Below, piece after piece: positions 53,842 to 61,763 of a stretch of DNA of 61,763 bases (position 1 is the stretch's first letter; every line of letters begins with the position of its first letter). This DNA comes from Spirosoma fluviale. GTDB taxonomy: Bacteria > Bacteroidota > Bacteroidia > Cytophagales > Flexibacteraceae. Where the stretch lies: the NCBI GenBank assembly GCA_945883425.1, contig CAMCXM010000004.1, positions 1 to 61,763 on the forward strand, given 5' to 3'. Under the pieces are notes generated by a model. That model made no database searches. It had not been told where the DNA came from and saw only the letters and a list, made by a program, of their open reading frames with translations. Made by a program: the position numbers and the translations under genes.

Positions 53842-53872
53842 TTTGTGCGAAAGGCTCATTTCTCTACTTTTG
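53842..53872 (+). promoter_or_regulatory. Promoter of tRNA-Lys
   Basis: TTTG at 53842-53845, 19 bases, TACTTTTG at 53865-53872: an exact Bacteroidota sigma-ABfr promoter, about 50 bases before the tRNA 5' end. Confidence 0.85.
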
Positions 53873-53923
53873 CACCCGCAATTACGGAAACGGTCGCAAG
53901 ACTGTCCCAAAATTGTTGGAAAA

Positions 53924-53999
53924 GATTCCGTAGCTCAGCTGGTAGAGCATTACACTTTTAATGTAGTGGTCCTGGGTTCGAATCCCAGCGGGATCACCA
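53924..53999 (+). tRNA. tRNA-Lys (anticodon TTT)
   Basis: A complete cloverleaf of 76 bases with CCA encoded. The acceptor stem GATTCCG pairs with CGGGATC (one T-G), the D-arm has AGCTCAGCTGGTAGAGC, the anticodon loop is CTTTTAA with TTT, and the T-arm is CTGGGTTCGAATCCCAG. It is flanked by a clear promoter and terminator and stands alone. Confidence 0.97.
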
Positions 54000-54006
54000 G
54001 AATCTT

Positions 54007-54039
54007 AAAACCCTGCAAGGCAACCTGCAGGGTTTTTTT
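54007..54039 (+). terminator. Rho-independent terminator after tRNA-Lys
   Basis: A perfect 11-bp stem (AAAACCCTGCA at 54007-54017 with its complement at 54026-54036), an 8-base loop and a T-run, 7 bases after the tRNA. Confidence 0.92.
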
Positions 54040-54109
54040 ATGAACTTCAAAATGGTGGCTACATTCCGGTAACGCCATACACGACACTTCCCTGTTTTCA
54101 CCAAAGACT

Positions 54110-55255
54110 ATGGACATCAAACCCATCAAAAATCATTCGGTACCCGTCCGCCTGATCGACACCGAAGCCGGTCTAAGGGAAGTGGCAGCCAGGCTTCTTC
54201 AGGTGAAAGAATTTGCGTTTGACACCGAGTTCAATCGGTTCCGGTGGGAATATGGATTCAATCTTTACCTCCTTCAGATTTACGATGGCAAAGAATGCTA
54301 CCTGATCGATCCCATTCGTCTGAAAGATCTGTCGGTTTTGTGGCCGGCATTTGAACATCCCGGCATTCTCAAAATTCTCTATTCGGGTAAAGAAGACATC
54401 GACCTGATGAAGCGGTACGGATGCTTCCCGAGCCCGGTGTTCGATGTGCAGGCGGCATCCCGCATCTGCAACCACCCGGCAGTGTCGTTTTCCAAACTGG
54501 TGCTGGCCGAATTCGGATTTGAACTGGATAAATCGGAACAAACCTCAAACTGGAAGATTCGCCCGCTCACTTTATCGCAACAACTCTACGCCAGCAACGA
54601 CGTCATTCATCTTCCCGGCCTCAAAGAGATTTTCCTAAAAGAAGTCGACCGGATTGGCATGAACCACATCCTGGATGAAGAGAACCGCGTTTGTGCCGAG
54701 TCCACCACCAGCGATTTTGTGCCGAAACTGAGTTCCAAACAGCGGGCAGCCTTTTCGGAGCACCATCAGGAAATGTTACTGAAGCTGATTCTGATCCGCG
54801 ATGAAAAAGGACAGCAACTCAATGTGCCGCCGTTTAAAGTGGTGGGCGATGAAGTGCTGGAAGAAGTGATCAAAGATCCGGTCACGTTTCTGCGCCAGCC
54901 CTTTGCCAAAGGGTTTTCACGGCGGGCCCTCGAATCACAGGAATTCTGCCGGCAGATTCTGGATGTTGCCCGTCAGGTAAGGACCGATATCGACTGGGCT
55001 TCGGTTTGGGTGCCCCGTTCAGAAGAGGCGATTGCCGAATCGAAACGGGAGCGCAATGCGTTGGAAAATCTGTTCAAACCGATCAAAGAGCAAGTGGTGA
55101 AAACCTACGGACAAGTGGCAGGAGACTTTTACATGGTGGGTGTCCGCGATGTGATCACCAGCAAGTCCGTGGATCTTTCGCAGGTGAAAATCTACCAGAA
55201 AAAGATGGTGGAAGATGCCATTGCTGTACTGGGTATCCGGCTGCCTTTGGTCTGA
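54110..55255 (+). CDS. rnd: Ribonuclease D
   Basis: A 381-residue DEDDy 3'-5' exoribonuclease that trims tRNA 3' ends. Catalytic residues: Asp38 and Glu40 (FDTEFNRF), Asp96/Asp98 region (GKEDIDLM), Tyr160 and Asp164 (YASNDV). An HRDC domain follows at about 210-290. It lies 70 bases after the tRNA-Lys terminator, a fitting neighbour for a tRNA-processing enzyme. Its end converges with tamB (12 bases apart). Confidence 0.94.
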   Translation: MDIKPIKNHSVPVRLIDTEAGLREVAARLLQVKEFAFDTEFNRFRWEYGFNLYLLQIYDGKECYLIDPIRLKDLSVLWPAFEHPGILKILYSGKEDIDLMKRYGCFPSPVFDVQAASRICNHPAVSFSKLVLAEFGFELDKSEQTSNWKIRPLTLSQQLYASNDVIHLPGLKEIFLKEVDRIGMNHILDEENRVCAESTTSDFVPKLSSKQRAAFSEHHQEMLLKLILIRDEKGQQLNVPPFKVVGDEVLEEVIKDPVTFLRQPFAKGFSRRALESQEFCRQILDVARQVRTDIDWASVWVPRSEEAIAESKRERNALENLFKPIKEQVVKTYGQVAGDFYMVGVRDVITSKSVDLSQVKIYQKKMVEDAIAVLGIRLPLV

Positions 55256-55267
55256 TAAATCCCAGAA

Positions 55268-58200
55268 CTACTCGCCTACAGTACCTGTCAGATTTTCCTT
55301 GTTTTTCTCGGGGTTGGTCGCTGGTGGCAACGGATCTTCTTTGCGGACGGGTTCCTGTTTTTTCGATTCTTTCTTTTTTCTCTTTGGAAACAAATCGCTC
55401 AGCTTATTGAAGCTTTGGGTATGAAGCAACGATGCGCCCTGCGTGGTGTTGTTGTTGCTCAATCCGGACAGAATGAGGTTCTGGTTGATGCGGTGAAACA
55501 TTTTCACCCGGTAATCGCCGTTTTTGCTGAGCATGTATTCCAGCGTCCAGTCACCGGCAATGCTGAGGGCAGAAGCCTGGTTCTGGGCATTGGTAAACCC
55601 ACCGTCACGGGTCAGACGGAGCCGTCCTTCGAGCAACGTGTAAGAGAAACGCAACTGGAAATTGTTGAGATCGGCCTGACTCAGCCCGCTCAGATCAACC
55701 GACACTTCGAGGTTTTCATCAAACTGACTCAGCCAGGAGCTCAGCTGATTCGACACCAGATCACTGAAACTGGAATACGAAATATTGGCGGTGTTGGTAA
55801 ATTCTCCCTGTGGCGCAAACATCCGGAAAATCATCAGACTGAATACCTGCCGGTTCAGTTCCTGCTCATCGGTGGCGATACGGGCCAGAAATGCCTGCAC
55901 ATAGTAATTAAGGTCGGAGTTGCGTGGATAATCCTTGATGTCCAGTCCCAGCGTAATATTGGGCTTGAGGAGCTGTTCTGTGAGCCGCATACTCACCGTC
56001 ACCGGATAGCGCCGTTTCGATTCCGGCTTTTGCTGAATCTGTTGATCTGACGAAGCGAGTGGTCCGAGCGATGCATTCAGGTTGTACTCCGCCAGAATGT
56101 CCATCACTCCTTCCAGAACGGGCCCGTTCCACGTAATGGTGCTGCCCGGCCGGATGTCAAAATCTTTGTTCACCAGATTGTAGGTGGTAAAATGATAATC
56201 TCCTTTGTTGATCACATACTGCCCGATCACGGAAAATTCACCACGGGTATCCACAATCATCTTGATTTTACCGGAACCTCTGGCCCGGATGATGTCTCCC
56301 GCTTTTTTGTCGAAGATGATTTCGCCATAGGCATCATCGGTTACATCCAGATCGAAATCCATTTTGATCCCGCTGAGACGCATTTTCTGGACGGTATCTT
56401 TGGGAACGGCCTGTCCGGCTTTGCGGTTGGTGAAGGTGATGTAGGATTCACCCAGATCCTCGTTCACGGTTCCATCCAAGGGAATGAAAATGCGGGTTCC
56501 TTTGTTGGTGCGGGCTGTGGCTTTTATGGTGATGTCGTCGAATCTGCCGGTAATCGACATTCGTCCGGTGCACACAGCACTTCCGTAATACATTTCGCCT
56601 GCCTTTTGCGGGATGTTGAAAACCAGATAATTGTCGAGTCGTCCGGCCACATCCACATAAAACTGATCAAAGAACTGGTGCCGCAACGCTGCCCGGGTGA
56701 AGGTTCCGGGCTGGCCGTTTTCATCGATCACCACGGCACCGTCGGCATTGATTTCGTTTGGAAGAAAAGTCACCTGGTGGCTGAACTGGTAGGTGGTGTT
56801 GAGGTAATTAATTTTTACCTGTCCGTCCCGCACGAAGACCGAACCGGTGAGGGTTGGTTTTGAAAACGAACCTTTCACAAACAAATCACCCGATGCCAGT
56901 CCTCTCAGGTTCGACACATTGTTGCCCAGAATGATCTGAAGGAAATTGATGTTGAGCCGGTTCACACGGGCTTTCATCTGGATGGGTTCCGGAAGTTCGG
57001 GTGTGTAGAAACCGGTCAAATGCAGCATTTCCTGCTGATCACGGACCAGATTGCCGTTGATCTCCAGATTTTTCTGTTGCTGGTTCCAGTTGGCCTGGCC
57101 GCTGAAATCGCCAACCAGAAATTTCTCATACACCAGGCTGTCGGCTTTCACAAAACCTTCAAACAAAGGAGAATCATTGAGATGCGTCACCACAATTCCC
57201 GCATTTACTCGGCCCGTGAGTTCTTCTTTCAGAATGGGTTTAAGCGTGGTGAGCTCGAAGTTCCGGGCTTTGATGTAGAGTGTATCTTCCGGACGGCCCG
57301 TCAGAAATCCTTCCATCGACAGCTGTTGGTTTTCGTTGCTCATCGAAACGTTCCGGAAGTTGACGGTGGCCGAATCGGAGATTTCGATTTCATTGTCCTG
57401 ATTGATGTTCCAGATGCGTTCCACCAGCGACAGCGAACTGTTTTTCAGCTGGATACGGGTGGTTTGCGGCTCGAATTTTACTTCTCCGTAAATGTCGGCC
57501 CGGTTGGTGTTGTTTTTTTCCTTACCCAGTAGCTTGAAACCGATTTTACCTTTATCCCAGACACCATCGAACAGGATTTTCTCCGTCTGAATATCCGGTG
57601 TCCAGTTTTGCTGTTCCGAATACACGTAGACTTCGGCCAGTACGTCGGGGCGTTCGATGGTTTTGGTGGCCGAAATATCGATGCTGGTTTCATACATCGT
57701 TTTGTTCTGATACCGGATGCTGTCGATGTGGGAGTTGATCAGCAACATTTCGGTGGTGCCAAACTGGAGGCGGGCATCCACTTCAGTATTCTGTGAAATG
57801 GTGAGAGGCTGATCCAGAAGATCGAGCAGCGGGTTGATGTCTTTGATGTTCAGTTTTGCACTGATGCCATAATCAACGGCTGCTTTTTTCCGCTCTTTTA
57901 TAAAAGCCTCCATATTGAGACGGGGCTGGTTTTTGATGAGCCTTGTGTATTCGTCCACCAGCGAAACGGCATCTTCCACAAACTTTTTGTACTTAAAGCT
58001 TCCTTCCAGAACCATGTCAACCAGAGGGGAGTTGAAGGTGAACGTCTTGTTTCCGTTGTCAATGTGGGATTCGATCGACACTTCATCCAGATCCAGTCGT
58101 TCGTCACGAAACAGAACCCGCACATTTTTCATCTTGCTTTCGCCCAGGAAATTATCAAAATCAAATCCTTTGAAATGCATGGCTACTTCGGCCGAGGCAT

Positions 58201-59848
58201 CCAGCGCATCCTGTGTTAGTTTCAGTGGTTTGAAATTGGCACGGCCCAGAACGACATCCAGATCTACCTCTTCTTTTCCTTTTCGCAGATCGACTTTTCC
58301 GGTTCCGTTGAAAATGAGGTGTGGGTCTTTAATGCTCAGATTGCCCGAATATTCCTGGTTCCGGTAATGTCCGTCGGTTTTGATCTTCACATAATTATAT
58401 CCCAGAACGCCAAAGCTGTTGACATCGGCTTTCACATAAACATCGGCTTTTTTGGGTGTGAATCCCTTTCCGCGGATGGTACCGTTAAAGTCGATTTCCT
58501 GAACATATTTCCTCTTATTCAGCAAACTGCCCAGATCAAATGAGGCTGTTTCCAACCGGCCGTTGTAGGTAGATGCCTGGAGATCATCTTTGATTTCCAT
58601 CTGTATATCGGCATTGAGGGTTCCCAGTTTTGTTTCAAAGGTGCTCCGGGTTACGAAGTTTTTAAAGAACCCCGTAAATGACCCCGACACATCAAAAACG
58701 CCCAGCATTGAAAGATAGTCGGCGGCATCTTTCCCGGCGTAAAATTCCAGATCGACGGGATTGACAAACGACGGTTTCAGACGGAGATCGACAAAGGTTT
58801 CATCAATCTCAGGAAGGCCCCGCATGTTGAGTGAGCCGGTGAGAAAAGTGTTCCGTCCGGTAAACAGCCGCATTTTTTTCAACCGGAAGTTGTCAACGGT
58901 TCCTTCCAGGTTTCCGGAAAGATTGTACACTTCGTACCAGTCTTTGAGTATGGGATTGAAAAAGGAAAGGTCCTGTGCGTGAAGAATGGAGCTGTCGAGG
59001 TGGGCCACCATTTGTACTTTCTGGTTGAAATCGCTGAAGTCGTCAGTCGACTCAAAATTAAACGCCAGGCTGTCGCCGAGATAGCTGTCCCCGACTTCGG
59101 CATGGAGCTTTCCGAAGACCATATCGTGTTTGGTGTACCGGAATTGGGTGCTCAGGTCGTGTATTTCCAGACCTGTGGCCAGATCCCTGCCCATAAGCTT
59201 TACCGCCCGCAAACGGATGGTGTCTCTCCGTTGCCAGAAATTCTCCACAATGCCGTGAATGCCTTTGAGTTTGAAATGATAATAGTCGAACTGATTCGGG
59301 AGAGTGGGTTCGGTTTCGTCCATAAACGAAAACGTCATTTTGTTTAGAACCGACTTGTCGATGGAAAAGATCTTGGGATTGGTAGAGCGGGTGGTATCGC
59401 CATCATCCACCCAATCGGTAATGGCATTGATAAATTCGTTGATGTTGATTTCCCTTGTGATCTTGTCTTTCCTGACTTCAACAATGCCATTGCTGAGTTC
59501 GACCATATCGAGATTGATGTTTCGTTCAAGCAAAGCCGCCAGTTTGAGGTTTACCCGAAGGTCTTTTACCTCGATCATGGTGTAGCCTTTTTTGTCTTTC
59601 ACCTTCACGTTGGTGATGTGGGCAAAATCGACCCAGTCGAGATAAAATCCGCCGATGGAGCATTCGTAACCCAGCTTATCCGTCACTTTCTGGGCCAGCC
59701 ACTGCACAATGGTTGTCTGCACCACCTGCGTACGGAGCGACAGAGCCAGAATTCCGAAAACAAGAAAAAAGGATACCGTCAGCCAGAAAAACAGCCGTAA
59801 CAGGCGCACCAACGGATGGAGCGAAATTATGGGAGGTTGCTGTGACAA
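55268..59848 (-). CDS. tamB: Translocation/assembly module TamB-like protein
   Basis: A 1526-residue protein with one N-terminal membrane anchor (about 13-35, LVRLLRLFFWLTVSFF) and a very long periplasmic beta-taco made of AsmA-like and DUF490 repeats. The C-terminal DUF490 domain (about 1060-1470, with SFSDLVSNQLSSWLSQF) is diagnostic. TamB bridges the inner and outer membranes and moves phospholipids or helps insert barrels. The frame has no ATG before the anchor; TTG at 59848 is the only reasonable start. The C-terminal 40 residues are Lys/Pro-rich and unrelated to the family core. Confidence 0.93.
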   Translation of the reverse strand: MSQQPPIISLHPLVRLLRLFFWLTVSFFLVFGILALSLRTQVVQTTIVQWLAQKVTDKLGYECSIGGFYLDWVDFAHITNVKVKDKKGYTMIEVKDLRVNLKLAALLERNINLDMVELSNGIVEVRKDKITREININEFINAITDWVDDGDTTRSTNPKIFSIDKSVLNKMTFSFMDETEPTLPNQFDYYHFKLKGIHGIVENFWQRRDTIRLRAVKLMGRDLATGLEIHDLSTQFRYTKHDMVFGKLHAEVGDSYLGDSLAFNFESTDDFSDFNQKVQMVAHLDSSILHAQDLSFFNPILKDWYEVYNLSGNLEGTVDNFRLKKMRLFTGRNTFLTGSLNMRGLPEIDETFVDLRLKPSFVNPVDLEFYAGKDAADYLSMLGVFDVSGSFTGFFKNFVTRSTFETKLGTLNADIQMEIKDDLQASTYNGRLETASFDLGSLLNKRKYVQEIDFNGTIRGKGFTPKKADVYVKADVNSFGVLGYNYVKIKTDGHYRNQEYSGNLSIKDPHLIFNGTGKVDLRKGKEEVDLDVVLGRANFKPLKLTQDALDASAEVAMHFKGFDFDNFLGESKMKNVRVLFRDERLDLDEVSIESHIDNGNKTFTFNSPLVDMVLEGSFKYKKFVEDAVSLVDEYTRLIKNQPRLNMEAFIKERKKAAVDYGISAKLNIKDINPLLDLLDQPLTISQNTEVDARLQFGTTEMLLINSHIDSIRYQNKTMYETSIDISATKTIERPDVLAEVYVYSEQQNWTPDIQTEKILFDGVWDKGKIGFKLLGKEKNNTNRADIYGEVKFEPQTTRIQLKNSSLSLVERIWNINQDNEIEISDSATVNFRNVSMSNENQQLSMEGFLTGRPEDTLYIKARNFELTTLKPILKEELTGRVNAGIVVTHLNDSPLFEGFVKADSLVYEKFLVGDFSGQANWNQQQKNLEINGNLVRDQQEMLHLTGFYTPELPEPIQMKARVNRLNINFLQIILGNNVSNLRGLASGDLFVKGSFSKPTLTGSVFVRDGQVKINYLNTTYQFSHQVTFLPNEINADGAVVIDENGQPGTFTRAALRHQFFDQFYVDVAGRLDNYLVFNIPQKAGEMYYGSAVCTGRMSITGRFDDITIKATARTNKGTRIFIPLDGTVNEDLGESYITFTNRKAGQAVPKDTVQKMRLSGIKMDFDLDVTDDAYGEIIFDKKAGDIIRARGSGKIKMIVDTRGEFSVIGQYVINKGDYHFTTYNLVNKDFDIRPGSTITWNGPVLEGVMDILAEYNLNASLGPLASSDQQIQQKPESKRRYPVTVSMRLTEQLLKPNITLGLDIKDYPRNSDLNYYVQAFLARIATDEQELNRQVFSLMIFRMFAPQGEFTNTANISYSSFSDLVSNQLSSWLSQFDENLEVSVDLSGLSQADLNNFQLRFSYTLLEGRLRLTRDGGFTNAQNQASALSIAGDWTLEYMLSKNGDYRVKMFHRINQNLILSGLSNNNTTQGASLLHTQSFNKLSDLFPKRKKKESKKQEPVRKEDPLPPATNPEKNKENLTGTVGE

Positions 59849-59990
59849 AAATGTACGAGGTAGAATCCCTAATTATCAGTCACAAAGATACATTCATTTC
59901 TTAAAATACATGAAGTGAATGCCGTGTCTGTAAAACATTAACAAACGTTGGGAAAACCCTTGAATTGAGGAAAGCCGAAAAACCCCTGCG

Positions 59991-60698
59991 TTATTTTTTC
60001 AACGGACTGAAAACCAGATGAAAAACCAACGGAATATCCGGTGTCCAGAGAGGCACCATGCTGGGATTTTGTCCGATGGTGAAGAGTCCGAAATCGCGGG
60101 CATTGAGCACATAGGTTCCATCGAGTACGATCCGTTTTTTTTGCTGTACCTGCTTCGATGTGAGGGTAACGGCCATGAGAGAATCGGCCAGTTCGAGGTT
60201 GCAGCGGAGAGAAATGCCGGGGATGGAATCGGTAAACGGACTGACGCTCTGGCGAAAGTCACTTCGGGCTACAATGCGCTCACTTTGGGTAATATCCATC
60301 CGGATCAACCTGCCTCTGGCGGTTTGCAGAACAGGGAAACTGTCGAGAAGCATCTTTTTTTCAGTGGCCAGATTGAGAATCTGGTTGGGATCTGGCATGA
60401 CGTCCGAGAAAAGGTCTCCCTCCAGAAAACCGGCTACAATGCCACCGTCTTCCATCACCAAAGAACCTTTCGACGGACGGAACTTCCCACTGGCTTCCGT
60501 TCCTTTCCGGTTACGGCTTCGCCAGGTGACGTACGAAGAATCGATATTGAGGATAAACACCTCTGCCCCTTTCAGTTTGGAGGCGGCTTCTCCGATCTGG
60601 TTGTATTCTTCATTCAAACTTTGTTTTTGCGAGCACCCCCAAAAAAAGAGTGAGCAAAAACCAAAAGCGACAAAAATTTGAAAGAATATCCTTGGCAT
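59991..60698 (-). CDS. YceI-like domain lipoprotein
   Basis: A 235-residue lipoprotein with lipobox FWGC at about residue 20; the ATG at 60698 gives a clean signal peptide, so 18 upstream residues from 60752 are dropped. The mature domain fits YceI-like lipocalins: DSSYVTWRSRNRKGTEASGKF near the start, a GSLVMEDGGIVAGFLEGDL strand pair and a C-terminal IVLDGTYVLNARDFGLFTIG. The family binds isoprenoid-like lipids. The match is clear in parts only. Confidence 0.72.
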   Translation of the reverse strand: MPRIFFQIFVAFGFCSLFFWGCSQKQSLNEEYNQIGEAASKLKGAEVFILNIDSSYVTWRSRNRKGTEASGKFRPSKGSLVMEDGGIVAGFLEGDLFSDVMPDPNQILNLATEKKMLLDSFPVLQTARGRLIRMDITQSERIVARSDFRQSVSPFTDSIPGISLRCNLELADSLMAVTLTSKQVQQKKRIVLDGTYVLNARDFGLFTIGQNPSMVPLWTPDIPLVFHLVFSPLKK

Positions 60699-60857
60699 TG
60701 ACGGATGAAACGGGCCGCAAAAATCAGCTACTTTCATCAAAAAAGCACACACTCACCTGATTTTTGTAAACATTAACAATTCAGGACAACCCGCCTTTCG
60801 GATTTTCCATTCTCTTTTTGGCATATTTGCGCCACAAAATACGAACACTCGAACTAT

Positions 60858-61763
60858 ATGAAAATCAGGCAATCCCGCTTCTTCGCTTTTGTGCTTGGCA
60901 TTTTCCTTTTGTCCAATGTCTTTTTGAGTTTGGGTCAGGGAAACAAAAAGCAGGCGGGTCACGACATTCGGTTTAAAATCAAAGGGTACAAAGACACCAG
61001 CGCCATCATCGCCCATTACTACGGCGACAACCAGTACATTCCAAAGGATACCGCCCGGTTTGACTCGAAAGGTGGTTTGCAATTCAAGGGAAAAAAAGAA
61101 CTTCCGGAGGGAGTTTATCTGCTGGTACTTCCACGAAACAAGTATGTGGAATTTCTGGTGGGCGAACAATTTCAGTCGCTTGAGTTCGACAGCAGCGACG
61201 CCGTTGGTACCATGAAGGTAAAGGAAGGCGTGGAGAATATGGTGTTTTACAGCTACCAGAAAACCATGTCGGACAAAGCCAAAGAGGCAGGCCCGATCAA
61301 AGCCAGACTTTCCAAAACTAAAAATGCCGACAGTACCGCTCTCATTAAAAAGCAGCTGGAGGCCATTGATAAAGAAGTGAAAGCGTTCCGCGAAAAATTG
61401 TTTGCCGACTTTCCAAATAGCTTCGCTGTTAAGCTTTTCAAAGCCGCACAGGAACCTGAAGTGCCGGAAGCGCCCACACTTTCGAACGGACGGAAAGATT
61501 CCGTTTTCCAGTTTCGTTACTACAAATCACATTTTATGGACAACATCGATCTCACCGACGATCGCATGGTCCGCACCCCGCTCTTCCACGGAAAAATAGA
61601 GCAGTACATCACCAAACTCACGCTTCAGATTCCGGATTCCATCAACAAGGAAGCCGATTACCTTCTGAAAAAATCGACCAGCAAAGAAATCTTCAAGTAT
61701 CTCGTCTGGTGGATCACCAACAATTACGAAAAGAGCCAGATCATGGGTATGGATGCCGTCTTT
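60858..61763 (+). CDS. DUF4369-like secreted protein, partial (probable thioredoxin-fold family)
   Basis: The gene runs off the right edge; 302 residues are visible. A signal peptide (residues 1-26, ending SLGQ) precedes a DUF4369-like beta domain (about 35-130: FKIKGYKDTSAIIAHYYGDNQY, EGVYLLVLP) and a helical region (130-302) resembling the DUF5106 segment. In Bacteroidota this arrangement usually precedes a C-terminal TlpA-type thioredoxin domain, which would lie beyond the window. CATATTTG at 60822-60829 is a one-mismatch -7 promoter element. Confidence 0.7.
   Translation, partial: MKIRQSRFFAFVLGIFLLSNVFLSLGQGNKKQAGHDIRFKIKGYKDTSAIIAHYYGDNQYIPKDTARFDSKGGLQFKGKKELPEGVYLLVLPRNKYVEFLVGEQFQSLEFDSSDAVGTMKVKEGVENMVFYSYQKTMSDKAKEAGPIKARLSKTKNADSTALIKKQLEAIDKEVKAFREKLFADFPNSFAVKLFKAAQEPEVPEAPTLSNGRKDSVFQFRYYKSHFMDNIDLTDDRMVRTPLFHGKIEQYITKLTLQIPDSINKEADYLLKKSTSKEIFKYLVWWITNNYEKSQIMGMDAVF

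Overview
This window comes from a member of the Bacteroidota. The evidence is two proteins with type IX secretion (T9SS) C-terminal sorting domains, a SusC-like TonB receptor with an N-terminal regulatory domain, Bacteroidota-type ExbB/ExbD, and repeated use of the phylum's promoter pattern (TTTG, about 19-22 bases, then TAnnTTTG) with few Shine-Dalgarno sites. Nothing seen here fixes the genus. Most of the window is ordinary chromosomal housekeeping; there is no insertion sequence, prophage or CRISPR array.

Left part (1-14400). An ExbB/ExbD energy-transduction operon runs left off the edge. To its right are smc, a near-consensus parS site just upstream of mnmG, mnmG itself, a methyltransferase, a 58-residue membrane peptide and an Ig-like lipoprotein. 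fumC converges on these. The fumC-TPR intergenic region (11482-11850) is packed with DnaA boxes, followed by an AT-rich tract with a DnaA-trio-like pattern. With parS about 6 kb away, it is the best candidate for the chromosomal origin oriC. A frameshifted DUF4160 gene with its intact DUF2442 partner closes this part.

Middle (14500-35800). Genes here are tcdA, a TatD hydrolase, a flippase, pyrD, an alpha/beta hydrolase whose end overlaps the end of a DEAD-box helicase, a SiaB/SiaC signalling pair, proline dehydrogenase, a PnuC plus NadR-like kinase pair (nicotinamide riboside salvage), comM/yifB, cyanophycin synthetase, a helix-hairpin-helix protein, an ABC exporter, uridine kinase, adenylate kinase, a carotenoid desaturase and a DUF3108 lipoprotein.

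Right part (35900-61763). This holds two T9SS cargo proteins, a secreted GH42 beta-galactosidase, ClpS, a sodium:solute symporter, an outer-membrane protein, adenine deaminase and a TonB receptor under a TPP riboswitch. The riboswitch leader contains complementary segments that could form a translational switch. Beyond it, ending at a terminator, is an array of three near-identical repeats of about 300 bp, read from the minus strand as small, partly coupled ORFs downstream of an SF1 helicase. The window ends with a BatE-like protein, tRNA-Lys with clear promoter and terminator, RNase D, TamB, a YceI-like lipoprotein and a partial DUF4369-like protein.

The observations most worth following are the oriC/parS/smc cluster, the riboswitch leader architecture and the tandem small-ORF repeat array.
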